Notes: generated by a model not told the origin, from the sequence alone. DNA of 15,366 bases from JANPJV01 sp031425695 (GCA_031425695.1 JANPJV010000268.1:1-15366), one strand, 5' to 3'. Numbered from the stretch's first letter, positions 5,356-12,732 are shown. A program made the numbers and translations.

Positions 5356-6609
5356 TCAGACGTAGACCGGGAATTGCTTGCACTGCGTGGTCACCGCGTT
5401 GCGCACGCGCTCGAGCACGGCCGCATCGGTTGGCGCGTCGAGCACATCGGCGATCCAGCCGGCGAGCGCGGCCGCATCGGCCTCGCCATAGCCACGCGTG
5501 GTGATGGCCGGCGTGCCGAGACGCAGGCCGGAGGTCACGAAGGGCGAGCGCGGGTCATTCGGCACGGCATTCTTGTTCACCGTGATGTGCGCTTCCCCGA
5601 GCGCCGCTTCGGCGTCCTTGCCAGTGAGCTCGCGCCCGACCAGGCTCAGCAGGAACAGGTGATTTTCGGTGCCATTTGAAACGATCTTGAAACCGCGTTC
5701 GATCAGCACCCGTGCCATTGCCTGGGCGTTGCGCACCACCTGCGCCTGGTATTCCTTGAAACCGGGCTGCAGCGCTTCCAGGAAGGCCACCGCCTTGGCC
5801 GCGATCACATGCATCAGCGGCCCGCCCTGGGTTCCGGGGAAGACCATCGACTGCAGCTTCTTCTCGAGATCAGGGTTGGAGCGGGCCAGGATCAGGCCAC
5901 CACGCGGGCCGCGCAAGGTCTTGTGGGTGGTGCTCGTGACCACGTCGGCGTGCGGCACCGGACTCGGGTAGACGCCGGCCGCCACCAGCCCCGCGACATG
6001 CGCCATGTCGACCACGAAATACGCGCCGACGGATTTCGCAATCGCAGCCATGCGTGCCCAGTCGATCACCTGCGAGTACGCGGAGAAACCGCCGATCAGC
6101 ATCTTCGGCTGGTGTTCGTGCGCAAGCCGCTCCATCTCGGCGTAATCGATGAGCTCGGTCGCCGGGTCGAGGCCATATTGCACGGCATTGAACAGCTTGC
6201 CGGAGAAATTGACCTTTGCCCCGTGGGTGAGATGGCCGCCGTGGGCGAGGCTCATGCCGAGGATGGTGTCGCCCGGCTGCAGCAGCGCCAGGAACACGGC
6301 CGCGTTCGCCTGCGAGCCCGAGTGTGGCTGGACATTGGCGTACTCGCAGCCGAACAGCTCGCGCGCGCGCTCGATCGCCAGGCGCTCGGCAATATCGACG
6401 TACTCACAGCCACCGTAATAGCGCTTGCCCGGATAGCCTTCCGCGTATTTGTTGGTGAGCACCGTCCCCTGCGCTTCCAGCACTCGCGGGCTGGCGTAGT
6501 TCTCCGACGCGATCAGCTCGACATGGTCTTCCTGGCGCTGCTCCTCCGACGCGATGGCATCGGCCAGTTCGGGGTCGAGATCGCGGATGGTCGCAGAGCG
6601 CTGGAACAT
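5356..6609 (-). CDS. glyA: Serine hydroxymethyltransferase
   Basis: This 417-residue PLP enzyme interconverts serine and glycine while charging tetrahydrofolate with a one-carbon unit, and is the main cellular source of glycine and C1 groups. Landmarks are LIASENYAS (residues 32-40), NKYAEGYPGKRYYGGCEYVD (53-72), QPHSGSQANAA (94-104), the DMAHVAGLVAAGVYPSP segment (201-217) and the PLP-binding lysine K230 in STTHKTLRGPRGG. Length and ends match the family. The ATG at 6609 has AAAGG upstream as ribosome binding site. It is the first gene of the minus-strand block, 18 bp before nrdR, and diverges from the aceF-like gene across a 356-bp gap that holds a large inverted repeat. Confidence 0.98.
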   Translation of the reverse strand: MFQRSATIRDLDPELADAIASEEQRQEDHVELIASENYASPRVLEAQGTVLTNKYAEGYPGKRYYGGCEYVDIAERLAIERARELFGCEYANVQPHSGSQANAAVFLALLQPGDTILGMSLAHGGHLTHGAKVNFSGKLFNAVQYGLDPATELIDYAEMERLAHEHQPKMLIGGFSAYSQVIDWARMAAIAKSVGAYFVVDMAHVAGLVAAGVYPSPVPHADVVTSTTHKTLRGPRGGLILARSNPDLEKKLQSMVFPGTQGGPLMHVIAAKAVAFLEALQPGFKEYQAQVVRNAQAMARVLIERGFKIVSNGTENHLFLLSLVGRELTGKDAEAALGEAHITVNKNAVPNDPRSPFVTSGLRLGTPAITTRGYGEADAAALAGWIADVLDAPTDAAVLERVRNAVTTQCKQFPVYV

Positions 6610-6965
6610 GGCGGGCCTTTAGGGTGTGGGAAGGCGAGGGCTCGGAGCATACCTGCAGGCGCCTGGGAGCAAAGTGCGAAGAGCTTTTATCCACAGATTG
6701 AGAGCCGATTTGCGCAGATTGCAAGCAAAGCTGTCGAACGCGGCCAAGCTGGGTGCAACCGATGTCGGCCATCGGGTCATCGACGCCTCGATCGCCCGTT
6801 TTTAATCTGCGCAATCCTTGTAATCTGTGGATAAAAGCTCCTGCCCTCCGCTCTGGTGCAGTTTCGGACAGGGCCCGCTGGCACCCGCACCCGGCTTGCA
6901 GCGAGAATAGGGGGCTGTATCGCCCGGACGCTCGGGCTCGTCGCACTGACCTAAGCGGAGGACAC
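6610..6965. other. 356-bp divergent intergenic region glyA / E2 gene
   Basis: There is no gene here. It contains the inverted repeat at 6682-6839 and must hold the promoters of both divergent genes. For glyA, a possible -10 TATGCT lies on the minus strand at 6651-6646 without a good -35. For the E2 gene, TTGCAG at 6896-6901 is followed after 16 bases by the weak TATCGC, and a good ribosome binding site GCGGAGGA lies just before the ATG at 6966. Promoter calls here are tentative. Confidence 0.4.
6682..6839. repeat. Inverted pair with TTATCCACA arms, family C
   Basis: An 18-base sequence AGCTTTTATCCACAGATT (6682-6699) is repeated exactly as reverse complement at 6822-6839. Inside these, TGCGCAGATT (6711-6720) and its complement AATCTGCGCA (6804-6813) form a second matching pair. 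The two arms are separated by about 80 unrelated bases. Each arm carries TTATCCACA (6687-6695, and 6834-6826 on the minus strand), identical to the E. coli DnaA box. The pattern of a TTATCCACAGATT head followed by CAGATT repeats looks like a dispersed intergenic repeat rather than an origin. Confidence 0.8.
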
Positions 6966-8306
6966 ATGGCCACGGTCGAAGCCAAGGTGCCGGATATCGG
7001 CAACTACAAAGATGTGCCGGTGATCGAGCTGCTGGTCAAGGTCGGCGATCGGGTCAAGCTCGACCAGGGCCTGGTAAGCCTCGAATCGGACAAGGCGACG
7101 ATGGAGGTGCCGGCGCCAGCCGCCGGGATCATCAAGGAGCTCAAGGTCAAGCTGGGAGACGCGCTGACCGAGGGCATGCTGGTCGCGGTCATCGAGACCG
7201 ATGCCGCAGATGCCGCACCGACGGCAAAGCCCGCGCCAGCTCCCGCCGCCGCAGCGGCGCCCGCTGCCGCCGCAGCGCCCGCTGCCGCAGCGCCCGCGCC
7301 TGCTCCGGTTCAAGCGCCAGCCGCGCCTGCTCCCGCTCCGGCCAATGCTCCAGCTCCGTCGCCCGTAGCGCCAGCCGCCGAAACTGCTCCCGGATCGCGA
7401 CCGCATGCGTCGCCTGGCGTGCGCATGTTCGCGCGTGAGCTCGGTGTCGACTTGAGCCGCGTCAACGGTAGCGGCCGCAAGGGCCGCATCACCAGGGAAG
7501 ACGTCCAGGCCTTCGTCAAGGCTGCGATGTCCGCGCCAGCTCCGGCCGCGCGCGCTGCCGGTGGCGGGGGCGGGCTCAACCTGCTGCCCTGGCCGCAGGT
7601 CGATTTCGCAAAATTCGGCGAGGTCGAAACCCAGCCGCTGTCGCGCATCAAGAAGATTTCCGGCGCGAACCTCGCGCGCAATTGGGCGATGATTCCGCAC
7701 GTCACCCAGTTCGACGAAGCCGACGTCACCGAGATGGAGGCCTTCCGCAAGCGCCTCGGCGAAGAGAGCAAGGACACCAAGCTGACGCCGCTGGTTTTCC
7801 TGATCAAGGCGGTCGTCGCGGCGCTCAAGCAGTTTCCCAACTTCAACGCCTCGCTCGACGGGACCGCCGAGAATCTCGTGCTCAAGCGCTATTTCCACGT
7901 CGGCATCGCAGTCGACACGCCCGATGGGCTGGTGGTCCCGGTCTTGCGCGATTGCGACCGGAAAGGCCTGGTCGAACTTGCTCGCGAGCTCGGCACGATT
8001 TCCGCAAAAGCGCGCGACAAGAAACTCAGCCCGGCCGACATGTCGGGCGGCTGCTTCTCGATCTCCTCGCTCGGTGGCATCGGCGGCACCGCGTTCACGC
8101 CCATCATCAATGCCCCGGAGGTCGCCATCCTCGGCGTCTCCAAGAGCGCGACGCGACCGGTCTGGAATGGCGCCGAGTTCCAGCCGCGGCTCATGCTGCC
8201 GCTGAGCTTGAGCTACGATCATCGCGTCATCGACGGCGCCCAGGCGGCGCGGTTCACCAGCTACCTCGCGCAGCAGCTTGGCGACGTGCGCCGGTTGCTG
8301 TTGTGA
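6966..8306 (+). CDS. aceF: Pyruvate dehydrogenase E2 (dihydrolipoyl acetyltransferase)
   Basis: This 446-residue core subunit of the pyruvate dehydrogenase complex transfers the acetyl group from lipoamide to CoA. One lipoyl domain (about 3-78) carries the lipoylated K43 in ESDKATMEV. A long Ala-Pro hinge (about 82-145) follows, then the E1/E3-binding peripheral domain (146-185, ASPGVRMFARELGVDL ... GRITREDV). The catalytic domain (about 215-446) has the H419/D423 motif in SYDHRVIDG. The KVPDIGNYKDV start and the PWPQVDFAKFGEVE segment favour pyruvate over 2-oxoglutarate E2. The ATG at 6966 has GGAGGA immediately upstream; an open extension to 6753 crosses the repeat and is rejected. Only one lipoyl domain is present, where E. 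coli has three. Neither aceE nor lpd is adjacent. A sufE-like gene follows after 13 bp. Confidence 0.95.
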   Translation: MATVEAKVPDIGNYKDVPVIELLVKVGDRVKLDQGLVSLESDKATMEVPAPAAGIIKELKVKLGDALTEGMLVAVIETDAADAAPTAKPAPAPAAAAAPAAAAAPAAAAPAPAPVQAPAAPAPAPANAPAPSPVAPAAETAPGSRPHASPGVRMFARELGVDLSRVNGSGRKGRITREDVQAFVKAAMSAPAPAARAAGGGGGLNLLPWPQVDFAKFGEVETQPLSRIKKISGANLARNWAMIPHVTQFDEADVTEMEAFRKRLGEESKDTKLTPLVFLIKAVVAALKQFPNFNASLDGTAENLVLKRYFHVGIAVDTPDGLVVPVLRDCDRKGLVELARELGTISAKARDKKLSPADMSGGCFSISSLGGIGGTAFTPIINAPEVAILGVSKSATRPVWNGAEFQPRLMLPLSLSYDHRVIDGAQAARFTSYLAQQLGDVRRLLL

Positions 8307-8319
8307 CAAGTGAGCATTG

Positions 8320-8781
8320 ATGGACCCGCGCCAGCAGGAAATGATCGAGGAGTTCGCACTGTTCAATGACTGGACCGAGCGCTACCAGTACTTGATCGAT
8401 CTCGGTCGCGCGCTGCCGCCTTTTCCGGCGAGCGACCAGGTCGATGCGTGGCGCGTGCTCGGCTGCCAGTCGGCGGTGTGGCTGAAGCCGTCCGGGTCGC
8501 GCGATGCCATGAGCTTCGCAGCGACCAGCGACTCGGCCATCGTTTCTGGCCTGATTGCGCTCGTGCTGCGCACCTACTCCGGCCGCCCGGCGACAGAGAT
8601 CGCGTCCGTCGAACCGGAATTCATCGAGCACATTGGCTTGGGTTCGCACTTGTCGCCGACGCGCAAGAACGGGTTGGCGGCCATGCTCGGCAAGATCAAG
8701 GACTATGCGCGCGCGACGCTCGCTCCGTCGGGAGCTCCTGGAACTCCTGGAACTCCTGGAACCCCGCATGCTCCTGGCTGA
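8320..8781 (+). CDS. sufE: SufE-family cysteine desulfuration protein
   Basis: This 153-residue protein of the SufE/CsdE family accepts persulfide sulfur from a cysteine desulfurase (SufS or CsdA) for iron-sulfur cluster assembly. The N-terminus EEFALFNDWTERYQYLIDLGRALP and the active-site cysteine C49 in VLGCQSAVWL are typical. The domain continues through GLIALVLRTYSGRP to GLGSHLSPTRKNGL and ends near residue 137. The remaining tail GAPGTPGTPGTPHAPG is encoded partly by a 9-bp tandem repeat and is not typical of the family. I chose the ATG at 8320. The gene lies 13 bp after the E2 gene and its last 14 bases overlap the next gene. Linking sulfur transfer with a lipoylated enzyme is plausible because lipoate synthesis needs Fe-S clusters, but that is inference. 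Confidence 0.93.
   Translation: MDPRQQEMIEEFALFNDWTERYQYLIDLGRALPPFPASDQVDAWRVLGCQSAVWLKPSGSRDAMSFAATSDSAIVSGLIALVLRTYSGRPATEIASVEPEFIEHIGLGSHLSPTRKNGLAAMLGKIKDYARATLAPSGAPGTPGTPGTPHAPG
8735..8761 (+). repeat. 9-bp tandem repeat, three copies
   Basis: CTCCTGGAA occurs three times in a row at 8735-8743, 8744-8752 and 8753-8761. It encodes the Gly-Thr-Pro run at the end of the SufE-like protein. In the frame of the next gene, just before its ATG, it reads as Glu-Leu-Leu repeats. Because the unit is a multiple of three, gain or loss of a copy would preserve both frames. The GGAA of the last copy is the nearest thing to a ribosome binding site for the following gene. Confidence 0.85.
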
Positions 8782-9409
8782 AGAACTGCTCGTGCTGGCC
8801 ATCGACCCCAAGGGCGGGCTGGTCAGCGTCGACGGCGCCAATGCGACCACGCGCGACGGCCTCGTGCGGGCACTGATTGCCGAGCTCGCGGCGCGCGGAG
8901 CGATCGCGCCGGATCCCTATGGCCTGCGCGTCATCGACCCGCTGCCGCTCAACCACCGGCTGCTGACCGCCGCCTTGCGCGCGCTCGGCGATGCCAGCTG
9001 GACGCCACACGCCGCCGCTGCACGCCTGCGCCGCAGGCTGTGGACGGCCCGCACCGAGCTGATGGACGGGCTCGAGCGCAACGGCATCACCCATCGACTC
9101 GGCGGCGGGCTGTTCGGCATGTTTCGCAAGGCGAGCTTTGCGCTGCAATCGACGCAGACGCGTGCCAGCAGCATCGCCAAGCTGCGCCGCGGGACCACCG
9201 ACCCGCAGCTGGACGATCTCGACGCCGTCGCGCTCGCGCTGCTTTGCGATGCGTCCGGCCTGGCCGCGCATTTCGTGACGCTCGAACAACGGCAGCAGCT
9301 AAGGATCTGGGTGAACACCATGAAGCCTTCGCCCATCGCCGTGGCCGGCGGCATCACCTCTCCGCGGCAGCGGTTGTCGGCGATTGCGGCGGTCATTCCG
9401 CAGCGGTGA
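8768..9409 (+). CDS. GOLPH3/GPP34-family protein
   Basis: This 213-residue protein looks like the GPP34 (GOLPH3/VPS74) family, known in yeast and animals as phosphoinositide-binding Golgi proteins and found in some bacteria with no settled role. Evidence is the N-terminus MLLAEELLVLAIDPKGGLV, then RALIAELAARGAI, a short DPLPLNHRLLTAALRAL segment, a helical stretch ending in LMDGLERNGITHRLGGGLFGMFRKASFAL, and the final DAVALALLCDASGLAAHF helix. All match the family order and length. The ATG at 8768 overlaps the end of sufE by 14 bases (different frame), suggesting translational coupling. An in-frame ATG at 8705 would give a longer overlap. No signal peptide or membrane span is visible. The assignment rests on motif recall, so domain-search confirmation would be useful. 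Confidence 0.8.
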   Translation: MLLAEELLVLAIDPKGGLVSVDGANATTRDGLVRALIAELAARGAIAPDPYGLRVIDPLPLNHRLLTAALRALGDASWTPHAAAARLRRRLWTARTELMDGLERNGITHRLGGGLFGMFRKASFALQSTQTRASSIAKLRRGTTDPQLDDLDAVALALLCDASGLAAHFVTLEQRQQLRIWVNTMKPSPIAVAGGITSPRQRLSAIAAVIPQR

Positions 9410-9448
9410 GCGCAGGCTCCTGCCGATACCAACAAACGACACCCGCTC

Positions 9449-10126
9449 TTAACCAGGCGCCAGCCCGTTGCGCACCGCATAGAGCGCGGCCTGGGTGCGG
9501 TCCTCGACGCGCAGCTTGCCGAGGATCTGGCTGACATAGCCCTTGACCGTGCCCTCGGTGAGCGTCATGCGTCGGGCGATCGCCTTGTTGGAAAGCCCTT
9601 GGGCAATCATTGCCAGCACCTCTGACTCACGGGCAGTGAGCGCATCCAGGTTCTGGGTCGGGCGGCGCAGCAGCTCCATCAGTTGCCGCTGGGCAGCCGG
9701 CGCGAGATAAGCATGGCCGGCAGCGACACTGCGGATCGCCAGCAGCAGTTCGTCCTGCTGGGCGTCCTTGAACAGCAGGCCAGTGGCACCGGCGTCGAGG
9801 ATCGCGCGCAGCAGCTCGTCCTCGCCGAAGCTGGTGAATACGAGCACGCGCACTGCTGGCAGTCGCGCGCGCAGGTCACGGATGGTCTCGACCGGGCCAA
9901 TGCCCGGCATCTTGAGGTCGAGCAGAACGACATCGGGCGCCAGCTCTTCGCAACGCCGCAGTGCCTCGTCGCCGCTCGCGCATTCGCCGACAATGCCGAG
10001 ATCCGGCTGTTCATCCAGCACCGAGCGCAGGCCCTCGCGGACGACGGCGTGATCGTCGACCAGGAGCAGCCGCAGGCGGGTGTGATCGAAATTAGCTTCG
10101 CTGGTAAATCGATTCGAGCGTTCCAT
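9449..10126 (-). CDS. NarL/LuxR-type response regulator
   Basis: This 225-residue two-component regulator has a receiver domain at about 18-135, with D24-D25, phosphoacceptor D70 in VVLLDLKMPG, T98 and K120. The C-terminal LuxR-type helix-turn-helix starts near residue 162 (LTARESEVLAMIAQGLSNKAIA) and ends with YVSQILGKLRVEDRTQAALYAVRNGL. The start at 10126 is the only ATG that precedes the receiver domain; it adds about 17 residues before the first strand. Upstream on the same strand is the histidine kinase gene, 159 bp away, with a REP-like pair in between, so the pair is the presumed cognate system. It converges on the GPP34-family gene with 39 bp between the ends and no clear terminator. 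Target genes are unknown. Confidence 0.95.
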   Translation of the reverse strand: MERSNRFTSEANFDHTRLRLLLVDDHAVVREGLRSVLDEQPDLGIVGECASGDEALRRCEELAPDVVLLDLKMPGIGPVETIRDLRARLPAVRVLVFTSFGEDELLRAILDAGATGLLFKDAQQDELLLAIRSVAAGHAYLAPAAQRQLMELLRRPTQNLDALTARESEVLAMIAQGLSNKAIARRMTLTEGTVKGYVSQILGKLRVEDRTQAALYAVRNGLAPG

Positions 10127-10187
10127 GGTGCAGTGATAGCCCCGCGCACAGCAGCACGCATCCGACTTTAGTCAGTAGCGCGCTCTT

Positions 10188-10264
10188 GTCGCCGGGTAAG
10201 CCGCGGGCGCACCCGGGGCAGTTTGCGTAACTCTCCCCGGGTGCGCTGCGCTTACCCGGGCTAC
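10188..10264 (+). repeat. REP-like inverted pair, family D
   Basis: The right unit, on the minus strand, reads GTAGCCCGGGTAAGCGCAGC and closes with GCACCCGGGG. The left unit, on the plus strand, begins GTCGCCGGGTAAGCC and closes with GCACCCGGGG. Each forms a hairpin of 6-7 bp (CCGGGT/ACCCGG) around an 11-13-base loop, and the two are arranged head to head with a short A/T-containing spacer. The GTAG head is typical of REP sequences. It lies between the kinase and regulator genes. Confidence 0.85.
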
Positions 10265-10285
10265 CAAAGCCGCCCAATTCTCCGC

Positions 10286-11359
10286 TCACCCCGTCGCGCG
10301 ATCCGCCCGTGGCAGCCGCGCCTCGATCAATGTCCCGCGCGGGGTATTGGCGGTCACGCGCAGGTGGCCGCCCGCGTTCTCCAGGCGCGTGCGCATGCCG
10401 GACAGGCCGAGGCCGGGGCGGAACTCGCTGCCGAGACCACGTCCTGAATCGGCGACCTGGAGCACGGCGTGGGTATTGATCACCGCCGCCGAGATCCACA
10501 ACTGCCGCGTCTGGGCGTGGCGTATGGCATTGGAAACTGCTTCCTGGCAGACGCGGTAGAGGGTTTCCTCGGTGCCCAGCTGCTGCGGCAGCCAGGCCGC
10601 AAAATCGAGGCGTACCTGCAGGTCTTCCGGCGCCATGACCTCGAGCAGACGCTGCAGCGCGCCAGGAAGCGCGTGGTCGCGCAGCAGCTCGAGACCGGCG
10701 AAGCTGCGCGAGCGCCGTGACTCGGTCGTGCTCGGCTGCGGCAATGCCGGCGGCGCCAGCTCGCGCAGCAACATGCGCATTTCCGCAAACGCGGTCTGCG
10801 CCAATTGCTGGAGACGCTGCACGCGGCGCGCGCCTTCGGCCGGATCACGCTGCCAGGCGACGCTCAGGGTCTGCGTGAGCAGGCTGATCGAAGACAGGAT
10901 CTGGGTCACGTTGTCATGCAGCTCGCGCGCGAGACGCTGGCGTTCGCTCAGGATTGCCGACTCGCGTGCCTGCGGCAGCAACTGCGCGTTGTGGATCGCC
11001 ACGCCCAGGAAATCGGCGACGATTTCCAGGCTCATCTGGTCGAGCTCGTCGAGAGGCTGCGCGCCTTCGACCTTGATCACGCCGAGGACGTTTCCGCCCT
11101 GGCGGATCGGAATTTCCCGTGCGGCGTCCGGACGATTGCCGCCTGTCTGCGGGGACTGGCGCGGGTCGGCGCTAAACACCCGAGTGCCCGGGTGGCCCGC
11201 GTCGACCAGGCTGATGCCGACCTTGGGGAAACCGAGCTGGGCGTGGATGGCTTCGGCCGCACGCTGCAACATCGCCTCGACTGAATCATCTGCGTGCAGG
11301 CCCGACGCAATCTGCGCGATCAGTCGCAGGCGTTCCAGGGCACTCGGATTCGGATTCAT
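10286..11359 (-). CDS. Cytosolic GAF-domain sensor histidine kinase (NarX/LiaS type)
   Basis: This 357-residue kinase has no membrane segment or signal peptide. Residues about 15-130 look like a GAF sensory domain (LIAQIASGLHADDSVEAMLQ ... ILGVAIHNAQL type). The HisKA_3 dimerisation helix follows with H148 in RQRLARELHDNVTQ, and the HATPase_c domain spans about 262-350 with N277 in EAVSNAIRHA, a G1 box DSGRGLG (304-310) and a G2 box GLGLSGM (316-322). This composition fits the kinases that partner NarL/LuxR regulators. The ATG overlaps the TGA of the amidohydrolase gene as ATGA (11359-11356), so translational coupling is likely. The regulator gene follows after 159 bp with a REP-like pair in the gap. 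The signal sensed is unknown. Confidence 0.94.
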   Translation of the reverse strand: MNPNPSALERLRLIAQIASGLHADDSVEAMLQRAAEAIHAQLGFPKVGISLVDAGHPGTRVFSADPRQSPQTGGNRPDAAREIPIRQGGNVLGVIKVEGAQPLDELDQMSLEIVADFLGVAIHNAQLLPQARESAILSERQRLARELHDNVTQILSSISLLTQTLSVAWQRDPAEGARRVQRLQQLAQTAFAEMRMLLRELAPPALPQPSTTESRRSRSFAGLELLRDHALPGALQRLLEVMAPEDLQVRLDFAAWLPQQLGTEETLYRVCQEAVSNAIRHAQTRQLWISAAVINTHAVLQVADSGRGLGSEFRPGLGLSGMRTRLENAGGHLRVTANTPRGTLIEARLPRADRATG

Positions 11360-12720
11360 GGTTGCCGATGGACGACGCCACCTTTCATCACGAAGGCGAC
11401 CTGCCGCAGCACGCCGACATTGCGGCTCGGATCGCCGCTCACGGCAATCACATCGGCGTAGCGGCCGGCCTCGAGACTGCCGATATCGGCGCGCATGCGC
11501 AGCAACTCGGCCGCGCTGACCGTCGCGGCCTGCAGCGCTTCCATGGCCGGCATCCCGCCACCCACCATGAGTTCGAACTCGTGGGCGTTGTCGCCGTGCA
11601 GATAGACGCCGGCATCGGTGCCGAAGGCGATCTTGAGGCCGGCCTTGTAGGCGCGCGAGAAGGTGCTCAGCAGCTGCGGCCCGATGGTCGCCGCCTTGCT
11701 GCGCACGGCGGGCGAAAAGTAGTCGGGGATCTTGGCCTTCTCGGCGACGAATTCGCCGGCGCTCAAGGTCGGCACGTACCAGGTGCCATGTTTCTTCATC
11801 AGCGCGAACAGCTCGTCGTCCATGAAGGTGCCATGTTCGATCGAATCGACACCGGCCTCGATCGCACGCCGCATCGCTTCCTTGCCATGGGCGTGGGCGG
11901 CGACGGTGAAGCCATAGTCCCGCGCCGTCTCGACCACCGCGCGGATCTCGTCCGTCGTCATCTGCGGGTTGTCGCCACTCTTGCCTTCATCGAGCACGCC
12001 ACCCGAGGGCATGATCTTGATCGCGTCGGCGCCATCCTTGTAGTGCTGGCGCACCGCCTTGCGGGCGTCGTCAGGGCCGTTGACGATGCCCTCGGCAACC
12101 CCCGGATCGCCCTGGATATCGGCACGCGCGCCGTTGGTAGGGTCGCCGTGGCCGCCGGTCGAACCGATCGCCTTGCCGGCGGTGACGATACGCGGGCCGG
12201 CGACCAGTCCCTGGTCGATGGCATTGCGCAGCGCGATCGACACGTTGCCGGTGTCGCCGAGATTGCGCACCGTGGTGAAGCCGGCGAGCAGCGTACGCTG
12301 CGCATAGGCCGTACCACGGATCGCGTAGTCAGCCAGGTTCAACTGGTATTCGTCGAGCGCGCCGCCGTGGCTTGACTCGCTGGTGAGATGGGTGTGCGCG
12401 TCGATCAGCCCAGGCAGGCACGTAAGGCCCTTGAGGTCGATGACCGTGGCCCCCGCCGGGGAGACGTGGCCAGCGCTCACTTCGCGGATGCGTGCTCCTT
12501 CGATCACGACGCTGTGCGCGTCGAGCATGCGGCCAGCAACGGCATCGAACAGTTGCCCACAGTGCAGGACCTTGGCGCCGCTCGCCGCCGGAACCTCCGC
12601 CGCAGTTGCCGCAGGACAGAGGGCGAAGAGTGCGAGCGCGGAAGCGACGATGGGTTTGATGGCCAGGCTCCTGAGGCGATGAAGGGCTGCCGAAGCATAA
12701 GGGAGGTGGTGGATGTTCAT
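11356..12720 (-). CDS. Secreted metal-dependent amidohydrolase (imidazolonepropionase/prolidase-like)
   Basis: This 454-residue amidohydrolase-superfamily enzyme resembles the imidazolonepropionase-like group that includes bacterial Xaa-Pro/Xaa-Arg dipeptidases. Residues 1-41 are a signal peptide with a hydrophobic core around 23-35 and a probable cleavage after ATA (residues 38-40), so export is likely. The binuclear metal site is complete: H109 and H111 in DAHTH, K235 in AIKIMPSGG (candidate carboxylated lysine), H276 or H278 in AAHAHG, H296 in IEHGT and D369 in FGTDAG. The final segment LEAGRYADVIAVSGDP is the usual composite-domain end. The ATG at 12720 gives the signal peptide, but no ribosome binding site is evident. 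It opens the minus-strand operon with the kinase and regulator genes and diverges from the permease gene. The substrate is not determined by the sequence; amino-acid or dipeptide derivatives are plausible. Confidence 0.9.
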   Translation of the reverse strand: MNIHHLPYASAALHRLRSLAIKPIVASALALFALCPAATAAEVPAASGAKVLHCGQLFDAVAGRMLDAHSVVIEGARIREVSAGHVSPAGATVIDLKGLTCLPGLIDAHTHLTSESSHGGALDEYQLNLADYAIRGTAYAQRTLLAGFTTVRNLGDTGNVSIALRNAIDQGLVAGPRIVTAGKAIGSTGGHGDPTNGARADIQGDPGVAEGIVNGPDDARKAVRQHYKDGADAIKIMPSGGVLDEGKSGDNPQMTTDEIRAVVETARDYGFTVAAHAHGKEAMRRAIEAGVDSIEHGTFMDDELFALMKKHGTWYVPTLSAGEFVAEKAKIPDYFSPAVRSKAATIGPQLLSTFSRAYKAGLKIAFGTDAGVYLHGDNAHEFELMVGGGMPAMEALQAATVSAAELLRMRADIGSLEAGRYADVIAVSGDPSRNVGVLRQVAFVMKGGVVHRQP

Positions 12721-12732
12721 GCCAGGCGTTCA

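Noticed and set aside
6682..6839. Replication origin, because of two DnaA-box sequences
   Set aside because: Only two boxes, no A/T-rich unwinding region, no dnaA, dnaN, parA or gidA genes nearby, and the boxes are part of a larger repeat.
6879..6900. TGGCAC ... TTGCA before the E2 gene as a second sigma-54 promoter
   Set aside because: The GG and GC are 18 bases apart instead of 12, so the spacing is wrong.
6951..8366. Long minus-strand open frame antisense to the E2 gene
   Set aside because: Shadow of aceF; Arg/Gly-rich where the Ala-Pro linker is encoded, with no motif.
9410..9448. Terminator between the GPP34-type gene and the response regulator
   Set aside because: Only a 4-5 bp GCAGG/CCTGC pairing is possible, with an unfavourably small loop and no U-tract.
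11362..12375. Plus-strand open frame antisense to the amidohydrolase
   Set aside because: No motif, and the opposite strand has a complete enzyme with all metal ligands.
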